Of a stretch of 64,000 bases of DNA, positions 43,601 through 51,194 are shown piece after piece. A program made the translations under genes and the position numbers. The notes under the pieces were generated by a model. It made no database searches and had not been told where the DNA came from. It saw only the letters and a program-made list of their open reading frames with translations. Where the stretch lies: contig NC_003155.5 of NCBI RefSeq assembly GCF_000009765.2, positions 8,742,001 through 8,806,000 on the forward strand, written 5' to 3'. How positions within the stretch are numbered: the first letter of the stretch is position 1; each line of letters starts with the position of its first letter. The stretch comes from Streptomyces avermitilis MA-4680 = NBRC 14893. GTDB taxonomy: Bacteria > Actinomycetota > Actinomycetes > Streptomycetales > Streptomycetaceae.

Positions 43601-46600
43601 AGCCGCTCGACGGCGGTGAGCACGTCGTCCGTGGGGCCCGAAATCACCGTCTGACGGGGCGAGTTACGGTTCGCCGTCACCACTGAGCCGTCGAGTCCCG
43701 CCGCCGCCAGGGCCGCCGCGACCTCCGGTTCGCCCGCGGCGACGGCTGCCATGGTGCCGGGATCACCGTCGCCGGCGGCGCCCAGGACGGCGGCGGCCCG
43801 GCCGCGGCTGGTCCGCACCAGCGCGTCGGGGGTGAGGGCGCCCGCCGCGGCCAGTGCGGCCAGCTCTCCGTAGCTGTGCCCCGCGGCCATCGCCGGGCGT
43901 ATCCCGGCCCTGGTGAGGAGCTGGAACGCGGCGAGTCCGGTGAGCCCGAGCGCGGGCTGTGCGACGGTGGTGTCGGTGATCCGCTCCTGCTGCTCCTTGC
44001 GGCTCGCCTCGTCGAAAGCCGTCGGCGGGAAGAGGACGCGGGCCGTCGTCTCGTCGAGCCGCAGATGGCGCTGGAGTTCGGGGAAGGCCACGAACAGCTC
44101 CGCGAACATCCCCGGCCGCTGGCTGCCCTGGCCCGGGAAGAGCAGCGCCACCTCGCCCGTCTCCGTGTCGTCGGCGGTGAACAGGCCCTCCTTCGGGGCG
44201 TGTTCACCCGCGACGGCCCGGCGCAGCAGCGCCGCCAGCTCCTCGGCCGACTCGGCCACGAGGGCGATCCAGGTCCGGGCGCCACGCGTGCCGGCGGACT
44301 CCGCGCGGCGGGACGCGCCGAGCGCGAAGTCCCGCAGCCGCCACGGCTCGTGGGGTCCGGGGTCCGCCTCGACGAGGGCGAGCAGCTCGGTGGCGGCGCG
44401 CACGGCCGCCGCCCGGTCCGCGCCCCGGAAGGTGAACAGCTCGGCGGGCCACTGCTGGGCGGCGGTGACCGGCGGTGGACCGTCCTCGTAGGCCCGCAGC
44501 ACGACATGGAAGTTGGTGCCGCCGAAGCCGAAGGCGCTGACTCCGGCGACCCGTTCGGCCGGCGCGGCGGGCCAGGGGCGGGCCTCGGTGTGGAAGGCGA
44601 ACGGGCTGCTCTGCGCGTCCCAGGCCGGGTTCGGTTCGGCGAGGTGCAGGGTCGGCGGCTTCACTCCGGTGTGGAGGGCGAGCGAGGCCTTGATCAGTCC
44701 GGCCAGCCCGGCCGCGCACTTGGTGTGCCCGATCTGCGACTTGACCGAGCCGAGCGCACACCTGCCGGGCTCGGCGCCGGCCTCCTCGAACACCCGGGTG
44801 AGCGAGCCGAGTTCGGTGCGGTCGCCGACGACGGTGCCGGTGCCGTGCGCCTCCACGAGCCCGACCTCGGCGGGCGAGACGCCCGCGTTGCGGTAGGCCC
44901 GGGTCAGCGCGTTGTACTGCCCCTCGGGCCGGGGCGCGGTCAGGCCCAGCGCCCGGCCGTCACTGGCGCTGCCGACGCCCTTGATGACCGCGTAGATCCG
45001 GTCGCCGTCGCGCTCGGCGTCGGCGAGCCGCTTGAGGACGACGCAGCCGACGCCCTCGCCGAGCGCGATGCCGTCGGCGGCGCTGTCGAAGGGCGCGGAG
45101 CGGCCGGAGGGCGAGAGGGCGTGGGCGGAGGCGAAGAGCAGGTAGTCGTTGATGCCGTTGTGCAGATCGGCGCCGCCGCACAGCACCAAGTCGCTGGTAC
45201 CGCCGCTCAGTTCCTTGCACGCCACGTCGACGGCGGTGAGGGAGGAGGCGCAGGCGGCGTCGACGGTGTAGTTGGCGCCGCCGAGGTCGAGGCGGTTGGC
45301 GATCCGGCCCGCGATGACGTTGGCGAGGATGCCGGGGAAGGAGTCCTCGGTGAGCCGCGGCAGCTGCTCCGCCAGCGCGGGCGGCAGAGTGCCGAGATAG
45401 GCGGGCAGTACGGACCGCAGCGTCATGGCGTTCGACAGGTCACTGCCCGCCTCCGCGCCGAACACCACCGACGCGCGGGCCCGGTCGAAGGACCGGCTCC
45501 CGTAACCGGAGTCCTCCAGGGCCCGGCGCGCGGCCTCCAGGGCCAGCAGCTGCACCGGCTCGATGGCGGGCAGTGAGGCGGGTGGAATCCCGTACCGCAG
45601 CGGCTCGAACGGGATCTCGGGGAGGAAGCCGCCCCAGCGGGACGGGGTCTTCTCCCCGGCGCCGTTCAGGTCGTGGTAGAGGTCGGCGTCCCAGCGGGTC
45701 GCGGGCACCTCCGTGACGGCGTCCGCACCGGCGAGCACGTTCGCCCAGAAGGCGGCGAGGTCGGGGGCACCGGGGAACATGCAGGCCATGCCGACGACGG
45801 CGATGTCCAGCGGCTCGGGGGAGGCGGCGATGGCCGGTTCCTCGATGCCGAGGGCGTCCAGCCGGGCCGCCAGGAAGCCGGCCGCCCCGGTGGTCACCGA
45901 GGCGTGCAGGTCGGCGACGGTGGTGATGGCCGAGCGCAGGACGGCGACCTCTCCGGCCATGAACATGCCCTCGGCGAGCTGTCTCTCCTCACCGACCTCG
46001 TGAAGTTCGCCCCCGGCCCGCTCCAGGCCCTTGCTGGCCAGCCGCAACCGGCCGACGTTGAGCTGCTCCAGCCGCTCCCAGGCCTCCCGGCCGGGTACGT
46101 CGCGGGCGGCCAGCTCCTCCTTGACGGCGGCGAACTCGTCGGTGAACGGGCTGCGGACACAGCGGGTGGCGTGCCCGGGAGCGGTCTCCAGGAGATCGGT
46201 GCGCTCGGCTGCGATCACCTGCCGCTGGAACAGGGGCAGTACCGCGCCCGCGCTCACGGCCTCCTCGGTGAACAGATACGCCGTGCCCATCAGTACGCCC
46301 ACGGCGGCACCCCGGGCGCTCAGCGGCGCGGCGAGGGCGGTCACCATGGCGGCGGACCGCTCGTCGTGCACCCCGCCCGCGAACAGCAGCTGCAACTCCG
46401 CGGCCGTACCGTTCTTGGCGCCCGCCAGGAAGTCGTCGAGCACGCAGAGCTGCGCCTCCCACAGCGGGAAGCTGCCCCGCGGGCCGACATGGCCACCGCA
46501 CTCGGCGCCCTCGAAGACGAACTTGCGCGCGCCCGCCTCCAGGAACTGCTTCAGGAGCCCCGGCGACGGCACGTGCAGGAAGGTGGAGATGCCCACCGCC

Positions 46601-47766
46601 TCCAGTGCGGCCGCCTGCGCGGGACGGCCGCCCGCGATGATCGCGTGGGAGGGGCGGATCTCCCGTACGACCTCCAGCTGGGCGGCCTTGATCTCCTCGT
46701 CGGCGAATCCGAGGACCCCGACTCCCCAGGGCGCGTGCCCGAGGGCGTCCCTGGTCCGCTCCAGGACGGTGCGGGTCTGCTCGGCGCCGGAGAGCGCGAG
46801 CGCGATGAAGGGCAGCGCTCCGTGGCCGCTCACCTCGGCGGCGAACGCGGCCTGGTCGCTCACCCGGGTCATCGGCCCCTGGACGACCGGCAGTTCGGTC
46901 CCGAGCGCACGGCTGCCCGCGCTGTCGGGGCCGAGGGCGGGACCCGCGCTCTTGAGGGCGTCGAGGACGGCGTCACGTACGCCCCGGACCGCCGCGTGGA
47001 CGGTGCCCCAGCGCTCATGGAAGCGTGCCGCGAGGAAACCGTCCTGACCGATCTCGGGCGCCGGGGCACCGTCCGGGGCACCCCGGCGCCGTACGACACG
47101 GCGGCCGTTCTCCACGGTGGTCTCGGAGCCGTCGAGCCCGGTGAGGAGTACGGAGGTGCCGGCGGGCAGTCCGGCCTCGGCCTCGGTGAGCAGGGCGAGC
47201 TGGGTGTCCAGGACGACACCGGCACCGCCGCCCGCGACGACGGCCGCCGCGGTGTGCGGGCCCGCGCCGCCGCAGGCCCAGACCGGCAGGTCCAACTCCC
47301 GGTCGGCGAGCAGCTGTTGCACCAGCACGAACGTGCCCAGTTCGCCCACGGGGCCGCCTGCCTCGTGGCCCCGGGCGATCAGTCCGTGCGCCCCGGCCGA
47401 TAGGGCCCGTAAGGCCTGCTCATGGCCGGTCACCTCGACGAGCACGCGGTGGCCGGGGAAGTCGCCCGGGGTGCACGAGGCGTCGCTGGTCAGCAGGACG
47501 GTGTGCACGCGGGCGGGGAGGTCCCGCGCGGGAAAGGCATCGTTGTCGGAGAGCCGTACGCCGAAGCCGGCGGCCGACCATTCCTCGGCGAGCGCGAGTT
47601 CCGCCGCCGCCCGGCGCCCACCCGAGGTGAGGTCGAGCACGCCGAGACCGCCGGCCCGTACGGCGGCCGCGGTGACCCGTGCCGAGGGGACGGCGAGCGG
47701 GCTCACGGCGATGACGATGTCCTCGACAGCAAACAGCCCGGAAGTATCGAAATTCGACACAGGCAC
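40669..47766 (-). CDS. PUFA-synthase-like PKS with fused FMN enoyl-reductase-like N-terminus
   Basis: About 2365 residues from GTG 47766, which has a TTGGAG site 9 nt before it. Residues about 1-620 form a nitronate monooxygenase/FabK-like FMN TIM-barrel region (LPVVQGPMTRVSDQAAFAAE, ECGGHVGPRG), resembling PfaD-type enoyl reductases but fused here. KS (about 650-1085) has DAACASS, EAHGTGTV, GHTKCAAG. AT (about 1210-1500) has GHSYGE and AFHSPLV (malonyl-type). Two near-identical ACPs (about 1690-1740 and 1795-1845) have LSVDSIKRAE. A ketoreductase (about 2080-2340) has VGGARGIT and SDYAAAND. Residue 119 is encoded by TTA (47410-47412). It is the first gene of the operon. Confidence 0.93.
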   Translation of the reverse strand: MPVSNFDTSGLFAVEDIVIAVSPLAVPSARVTAAAVRAGGLGVLDLTSGGRRAAAELALAEEWSAAGFGVRLSDNDAFPARDLPARVHTVLLTSDASCTPGDFPGHRVLVEVTGHEQALRALSAGAHGLIARGHEAGGPVGELGTFVLVQQLLADRELDLPVWACGGAGPHTAAAVVAGGGAGVVLDTQLALLTEAEAGLPAGTSVLLTGLDGSETTVENGRRVVRRRGAPDGAPAPEIGQDGFLAARFHERWGTVHAAVRGVRDAVLDALKSAGPALGPDSAGSRALGTELPVVQGPMTRVSDQAAFAAEVSGHGALPFIALALSGAEQTRTVLERTRDALGHAPWGVGVLGFADEEIKAAQLEVVREIRPSHAIIAGGRPAQAAALEAVGISTFLHVPSPGLLKQFLEAGARKFVFEGAECGGHVGPRGSFPLWEAQLCVLDDFLAGAKNGTAAELQLLFAGGVHDERSAAMVTALAAPLSARGAAVGVLMGTAYLFTEEAVSAGAVLPLFQRQVIAAERTDLLETAPGHATRCVRSPFTDEFAAVKEELAARDVPGREAWERLEQLNVGRLRLASKGLERAGGELHEVGEERQLAEGMFMAGEVAVLRSAITTVADLHASVTTGAAGFLAARLDALGIEEPAIAASPEPLDIAVVGMACMFPGAPDLAAFWANVLAGADAVTEVPATRWDADLYHDLNGAGEKTPSRWGGFLPEIPFEPLRYGIPPASLPAIEPVQLLALEAARRALEDSGYGSRSFDRARASVVFGAEAGSDLSNAMTLRSVLPAYLGTLPPALAEQLPRLTEDSFPGILANVIAGRIANRLDLGGANYTVDAACASSLTAVDVACKELSGGTSDLVLCGGADLHNGINDYLLFASAHALSPSGRSAPFDSAADGIALGEGVGCVVLKRLADAERDGDRIYAVIKGVGSASDGRALGLTAPRPEGQYNALTRAYRNAGVSPAEVGLVEAHGTGTVVGDRTELGSLTRVFEEAGAEPGRCALGSVKSQIGHTKCAAGLAGLIKASLALHTGVKPPTLHLAEPNPAWDAQSSPFAFHTEARPWPAAPAERVAGVSAFGFGGTNFHVVLRAYEDGPPPVTAAQQWPAELFTFRGADRAAAVRAATELLALVEADPGPHEPWRLRDFALGASRRAESAGTRGARTWIALVAESAEELAALLRRAVAGEHAPKEGLFTADDTETGEVALLFPGQGSQRPGMFAELFVAFPELQRHLRLDETTARVLFPPTAFDEASRKEQQERITDTTVAQPALGLTGLAAFQLLTRAGIRPAMAAGHSYGELAALAAAGALTPDALVRTSRGRAAAVLGAAGDGDPGTMAAVAAGEPEVAAALAAAGLDGSVVTANRNSPRQTVISGPTDDVLTAVERLRAQGLGAKRIPVACAFHSPLVAAAGEAFAKVLADVPVGATDFPVWSNRTAARYPESPEAIRAELAAQIGAPVRFADQIEAMYEAGARVFVEAGPGSVLTRLVGTVLGDRPHRTVALEKGRHTGLVGFLAALAQLAVAGVDVRTSWLFQGRGAVDAARAPRRVRAAWTVDGHLIRTADGAIPAAALHPAERVPEALVTHSTSAGPVAATGSEALISEFLRTSREMIAAQRDVMLGYLGADPAVRPPAPAAAPATYADAPVTYADAPVTVTAPPAAPAAVAAVAEPAGGSVLSVVLDVIGERTGYPVDMIEPDLDLEADLSVDSIKRAEIAGELAARLGLTTTADTDVEELAKARTAAAITALVERVTGPGAVPTPAPAAQAPAPAAGPAPTAESVLALVLDVIGERTGYPVDMIEPDLDLEADLSVDSIKRAEIAGELAARLGLTTTADTDVEELAKARTAASIAELVAGARGEAAEARAPEVTPAATPQSAPAGAEPLVVAPKRLVMREFDLAPAEPAPTGDRLTGRNFLLLGTGPVADALTARLTAHGAHALTADEPPADEKFDGLIHLVAPDAPPVLPDTFPVYRQVLAGNPRWVLASGTSAGLRGFFRSVAREYPDTVARVVEHAPGTAPEDIAAGLVAELTADDREPVVLRSPGTRRGLRMAEEGLGLLGGTGAGPAGDGAAEAAALGLDTDSVVLLVGGARGITARFAATLAAACRCRIELFGRTALPEGAEDPALAPAVTTGELRAALIAGGLRVPAEIERAIGRIQAEREVRGTLRRLAALGSEVRYRTVDALDGDAVRRAVKEIHAEHGRLDAVVYAAGVIEDKLIAEKSPRSYDRVFRTKADGARELLDAISELPDGPRFAVLFGSIAATLGNRGQSDYAAANDALETLGTRWADAGAGRRGLTVHWGPWAPTGDGNHGMVTPELMRHYAARGIRLIDPDEGTMSLLRELAWGPEGDTAVVYTASGW
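42218..42720. repeat. 188-bp near-identical direct repeat encoding the two ACPs
   Basis: Bases 42218-42405 and 42533-42720 differ at only about two positions (near 42234-42238 and its counterpart). They cover the phosphopantetheine-serine helices of ACP1 and ACP2 in PKS-A, offset by 315 bp (105 codons). Such identity, beyond what protein conservation needs, indicates recent duplication or gene conversion. Confidence 0.9.
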
Positions 47767-48509
47767 GCGAACGCTCCAAATCACACGAGAGTGAGGAATG
47801 GTGGGGGAGAGCGCTTGTGCTTCACAAGGCACTGCGAAGCACGCTCATGGTTATTGCGCATCCTCGCGAAAGTCAAACTCTCAATGAGACGGTCCTTGCC
47901 GGATGTAACACTGCCGACACGGCTGCATCGGATTCCTGTGTGAACGGGCGACAGCGGCCTGACCCGAGGGCGGTTGAGGGGGCGCCGACCGCAGGCCGCG
48001 CGCGTCCTCCGCCCCAACTCATCCTGCGCGTACGTGTCCTGACGGCGCGTCAGGATGGTGTCCCGATTGGATCAAGCGGAAACGCATTGTTTCCCCAGGT
48101 GTAAATTGAATCCTTAAACAGTTCCCTTTCATATAATCAAAATTCACGCTGGGCAAAAGGGTTGGATTCGGCACTTGAGTGTGAATAGCCACGATTCGTA
48201 CTCGCCGGTAGATGGCTCGTTTAGGACGCACGTTCCATGGGATCAAGCCCGCTCGGTAGCGCCTTCCGGCCGCGTGGGGCGGTCGGGCCGTGGCCGAATC
48301 CAAAAGGTCTCGGGGCGGTGGCGCAGGAGGCGTACGGGGCTTTGCGGCAGGGGAAGGGGCCGCAGGATGTCTTCGGCATCGCGAGGCGGGCCGATCAGAT
48401 CAACAGGCGTTCGTCGCTGTCCTGGTCGCCCTGGTCGTCCCGCGTCGGCTGCGTGCCCGAGGCATCAGCACCGGGTGTTCGCCGAATTCCGGCCAGGAAC
48501 CGGCGGACT
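47767..48509. other. Upstream region of the lipid-synthase operon
   Basis: About 740 bp between the PKS-A start and the esterase stop without a convincing gene. The stretch 48075-48160 is unusually AT-rich and contains a TATAAT at 48132-48137 (plus-strand sense) and a palindrome at 48078. The operon promoter is expected here on the minus strand, but no clear -35/-10 pair could be assigned. Confidence 0.5.
48078..48094. promoter_or_regulatory. Inverted repeat GGAAAC-N5-GTTTCC
   Basis: A perfect 6-bp inverted repeat with a 5-nt spacer in the AT-rich segment about 310 bp upstream of the PKS-A start. The form fits a dimeric repressor or activator site. No matching regulator gene is next to it. 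Confidence 0.35.
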
Positions 48510-50060
48510 TCACTGGATCAGCGGCAGCGCGGGGAAGGTGTGGCGCTCCCAGAGGCGCCGGGAGGTTTCCTCGGGGTAGGGGATGACCTCTGGGGCCGCG
48601 TCGAGGACTTGGACCAGCCGCCGCTCGGTGTCGTACGTGGGCCAGCCGGGGTCGCCCGTCCGTGCGAACGCCGTCCAGGACGCCCGGAAACGGGATGACA
48701 GCGCCTCGGCCTCCGGTGAGGGTTCCGTACCGGCGAACAGCAGGCTGCCGAGGTCGGCGTCGAACGTGCCGAACAGCAGCGGGATGTCCAGGCCGTGGCA
48801 GGCGCCCAGTACGCCGCCGTTGCCCGGGGCCGGCCAGGTCAGCTCGTAGACGTGGGCGCGTCCGCCGCCGGTGAGCTGCGCCTCGGCCAGGTGCAGTGAG
48901 GGCATGTGGAACAGCCAGTCGGACATGACGCGTTCGTACAGCTCGCCCGGCGAGGCGTCGGGGAAGCCGGTGCGGTAGGCCTGTTCGGCGTCCGGTCCGG
49001 GTCCGAACCTGCGCAGTGCTGCCCGCGCCTCCCCGTCGGTGATCTTTCCGAGCTGTCCGGAGAGGAGGACGAACAGCCGGAATTCCTCGCTGTTGTGACC
49101 GACGATCAGTTCGACGTCCCGGGCGGTGCCGGCCGCCAGCGCCTGCCAGGGGGTGGTGGGCAGGACCTCGCCGTCGACGACGGGGGAGAAGGGGGTCAGG
49201 GTGTGGACGACCGGCCCCCACCGGTCCTCGTACTGGCGCATCGTGGCCGCCAACGCCTCGCCTGCGGCGGGTAGTTGACGTGGGTCGACGGTGGACAGAT
49301 CGGCGGCCGTGGGGCGCAGGCCCGCTTCGGCGGCGATCGCGGCCGCGATGTCCTTGGCCAGTTCGTCGGAGAAGTACGTGCCCGGCACGCTCTGGGCGAT
49401 GGCCCGCCGGAAGAGGCCGGACGCGCTCGGCATGGCCAGCAGCGAGGCGATTGATCCGGCGCCGGCCGACTCCCCGAAGACGGTGACCCGGCCGGGGTCG
49501 CCGCCGAACGCCGTGATGTTCTCCCGTACCCATTCCAGGGCCGCGACCTGGTCGAGCAGACCGCGGTTGGCGGGAGCGCCGTCGACCCGGGCGAAGCCCT
49601 CGATGCCGACACGGTAGTTGAGGGTGACCACGACGACGTCGCCGTCGCGGGCGATGCGGCGAGCGTCGTAGCCGGGGCTGCCGGAGTGGCCGAGCTTGTA
49701 GGCACCGCCGTAGATCCACACCATCACCGGGCGGCGGGCACCAGGGTCCGGGTCGGGTGTCCAGACGTTGACCGTCAGCCAGTCGTCGCCCGTGGGCGCG
49801 TCCAGCAGGGCGGCGCGGCCCTGGATCCCCGTCTCCTGGGGCGGCGGCGGACCGAAGGCGAACGCGTCCCGTGTCCCGTCCCAGGCGCGTACCGGGCGCG
49901 GCGCGGCGAACCGCGCGTCCCCCACGGGCGGTTCGGCGAACGGGACACCGCGGAAGACCGCCAGGCCGCCCTCCAGGCGGCCGCGCACCGTACCGGCGGC
50001 GGTGGGGACCACGGGCTCGGCGGACCCCGGCGCCGACGCGCGGGAATCGGCTGTCGTCAT
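48510..50060 (-). CDS. Carboxylesterase, type B (lipase/esterase family)
   Basis: A 516-residue type-B carboxylesterase hydrolysing ester or related bonds. It shows PPVGDARFAAP near the N-terminus, DWLTVNVWTPDPD, the oxyanion YGGAYKLGHSG, the nucleophile elbow VTVFGESAGAGSIASLLAM (Ser about 191), and downstream Glu and His regions (VGHNSEEFRL, GACHGLDIPLLF). No signal peptide is seen, so it is probably intracellular. ATG 50060 follows a GAGGAG site, which lies against a 26-bp tandem repeat array. It is separated by about 740 bp from the PKS operon on the same strand, so membership of that cluster is uncertain. Confidence 0.92.
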   Translation of the reverse strand: MTTADSRASAPGSAEPVVPTAAGTVRGRLEGGLAVFRGVPFAEPPVGDARFAAPRPVRAWDGTRDAFAFGPPPPQETGIQGRAALLDAPTGDDWLTVNVWTPDPDPGARRPVMVWIYGGAYKLGHSGSPGYDARRIARDGDVVVVTLNYRVGIEGFARVDGAPANRGLLDQVAALEWVRENITAFGGDPGRVTVFGESAGAGSIASLLAMPSASGLFRRAIAQSVPGTYFSDELAKDIAAAIAAEAGLRPTAADLSTVDPRQLPAAGEALAATMRQYEDRWGPVVHTLTPFSPVVDGEVLPTTPWQALAAGTARDVELIVGHNSEEFRLFVLLSGQLGKITDGEARAALRRFGPGPDAEQAYRTGFPDASPGELYERVMSDWLFHMPSLHLAEAQLTGGGRAHVYELTWPAPGNGGVLGACHGLDIPLLFGTFDADLGSLLFAGTEPSPEAEALSSRFRASWTAFARTGDPGWPTYDTERRLVQVLDAAPEVIPYPEETSRRLWERHTFPALPLIQ

Positions 50061-50070
50061 CGTTGACTCC

Positions 50071-50171
50071 TCAGTGGTTGCCGGTGGAGCGACCTGTCAG
50101 TGGCTGCTGGTGGAGCGACCTGTCAGTGGCTGCTGGTGGAGCGACCTGTCAGTGGCTGCTGGTGGAACGAC
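50071..50171. repeat. 26-bp tandem repeat, about four copies
   Basis: Units at 50071-50096, 50097-50122, 50123-50148 and a partial 50149-50171 share the core TCAGTGGCTGCTGGTGGA. The second and third are identical. The array lies in the 5' leader of the carboxylesterase, touching its ribosome-binding site, so copy number could change expression. Confidence 0.92.
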
Positions 50172-50325
50172 ATGGTGCACCCGCGGGCCCGGACCGCTCG
50201 ACCTCACCCCCGCCGAGTACTGGCTCCTGGGCCGTCTACCGGCCAACGCGGAGCGTGTGCTGTCGACAGACCCCTGCCGGGTACCGCGCGGCGCCGCTGA
50301 GGTCCGGCATGCCGACGGGGCCCTC

Positions 50326-50940
50326 TCAGGACCTCGCCTCATACGGGCCGCCCCGGAAGTACAGGCTTCCGTACGGTCGGGGACGGTCACCGCGCTCATG
50401 CGCGGCGTCGGAGCGGTCGGCAGGTGCCGACCGCTCGGCCAGAGCGCGCAGCGTCTCCAGACCGGCCAGGACCTCAGAGCGCTGGTCCGCCCTCTTCATC
50501 CACGCCGGCAGCCGCGCGAACATGGCCCGCGTCGGCCGCACCCCGCCACGCTCGCGCACCCGGGCGCCCACGTAGGCCGACAACTCGTCGACATGCTCCT
50601 CGTTGTAGGCCCACAGGATCCGGCCGACGCAACGGGTCTGCAGCCACAGCGGCCGCCGGAAAAACGGATCCTCACTCCCGCCCGGCACCGCGCCGACCAG
50701 CCCCGCACCACGCATCTCGGGTTCCCGGTCGGCGACGGTTCCGCACCCACCGCAAGCCAGACGGCGTGGCTGGAACAACAGCTCGCTGAAGTACCTGGGC
50801 GCGGGAAGACCAGGCCGGGGAACCACGAGCGCACGGCCGCCGCATCGTGGACAGACCACCAGCATGCGGCCGGTGAACTGGGCCAACTGGCGGCCGGGGT
50901 CGTAGTGGCGGGCAGGACCGGTACCCGGCTCGGAATCCAT
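50326..50940 (-). CDS. Zinc-ribbon hypothetical protein
   Basis: A 204-residue soluble protein. An N-terminal zinc ribbon is formed by LVVCPRCGGRALVVPRP and LACGGCGTVADRE (two CxxC pairs, about 30 and 63). A basic helical C-terminus includes RPLWLQTRCVGRILWAYNEE and ARLPAWMKRADQRSEVLAGL. No enzymatic motif is visible. ATG 50940 follows CGAGGGTGTCC. It lies between the esterase and the hydrogenase island and is divergent from hypX, with about 255 bp between them. Many Streptomyces encode relatives of unknown role. Confidence 0.8.
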   Translation of the reverse strand: MDSEPGTGPARHYDPGRQLAQFTGRMLVVCPRCGGRALVVPRPGLPAPRYFSELLFQPRRLACGGCGTVADREPEMRGAGLVGAVPGGSEDPFFRRPLWLQTRCVGRILWAYNEEHVDELSAYVGARVRERGGVRPTRAMFARLPAWMKRADQRSEVLAGLETLRALAERSAPADRSDAAHERGDRPRPYGSLYFRGGPYEARS

Positions 50941-51194
50941 GACGGACACCCTCGCAGGTTCGCGACGCCGCCCGCGACCGGGTTCTCGCGCGCCCTGGCC
51001 GCCCACGCCGTCCTCGCCGGCGCGGAAGCCGGGGCCAAGGAGTTCATGACGCGGCCGCGTCGAGGCCGGACGGTGGATCGGCGCCCGCTTTCGGATGACG
51101 TCACAGCCTGTCGCCGGGGCGGACCGGCCGGCATGCCTGACGATCGCAGTCGGCCGGTCATCCCTGCCCGCCCCTCGTCCGCCCGGAGGCAGCT

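Noticed and set aside
32009..47766. Enediyne biosynthetic cluster
   Set aside because: The domain set resembles a PKSE, but the enediyne-core accessory genes and thioesterase are absent and the synthase is split in two.
48106..48137. Plus-strand promoter TTGAAT / TATAAT
   Set aside because: Spacing is 20 nt and no plus-strand gene follows; kept only as part of an AT-rich region.
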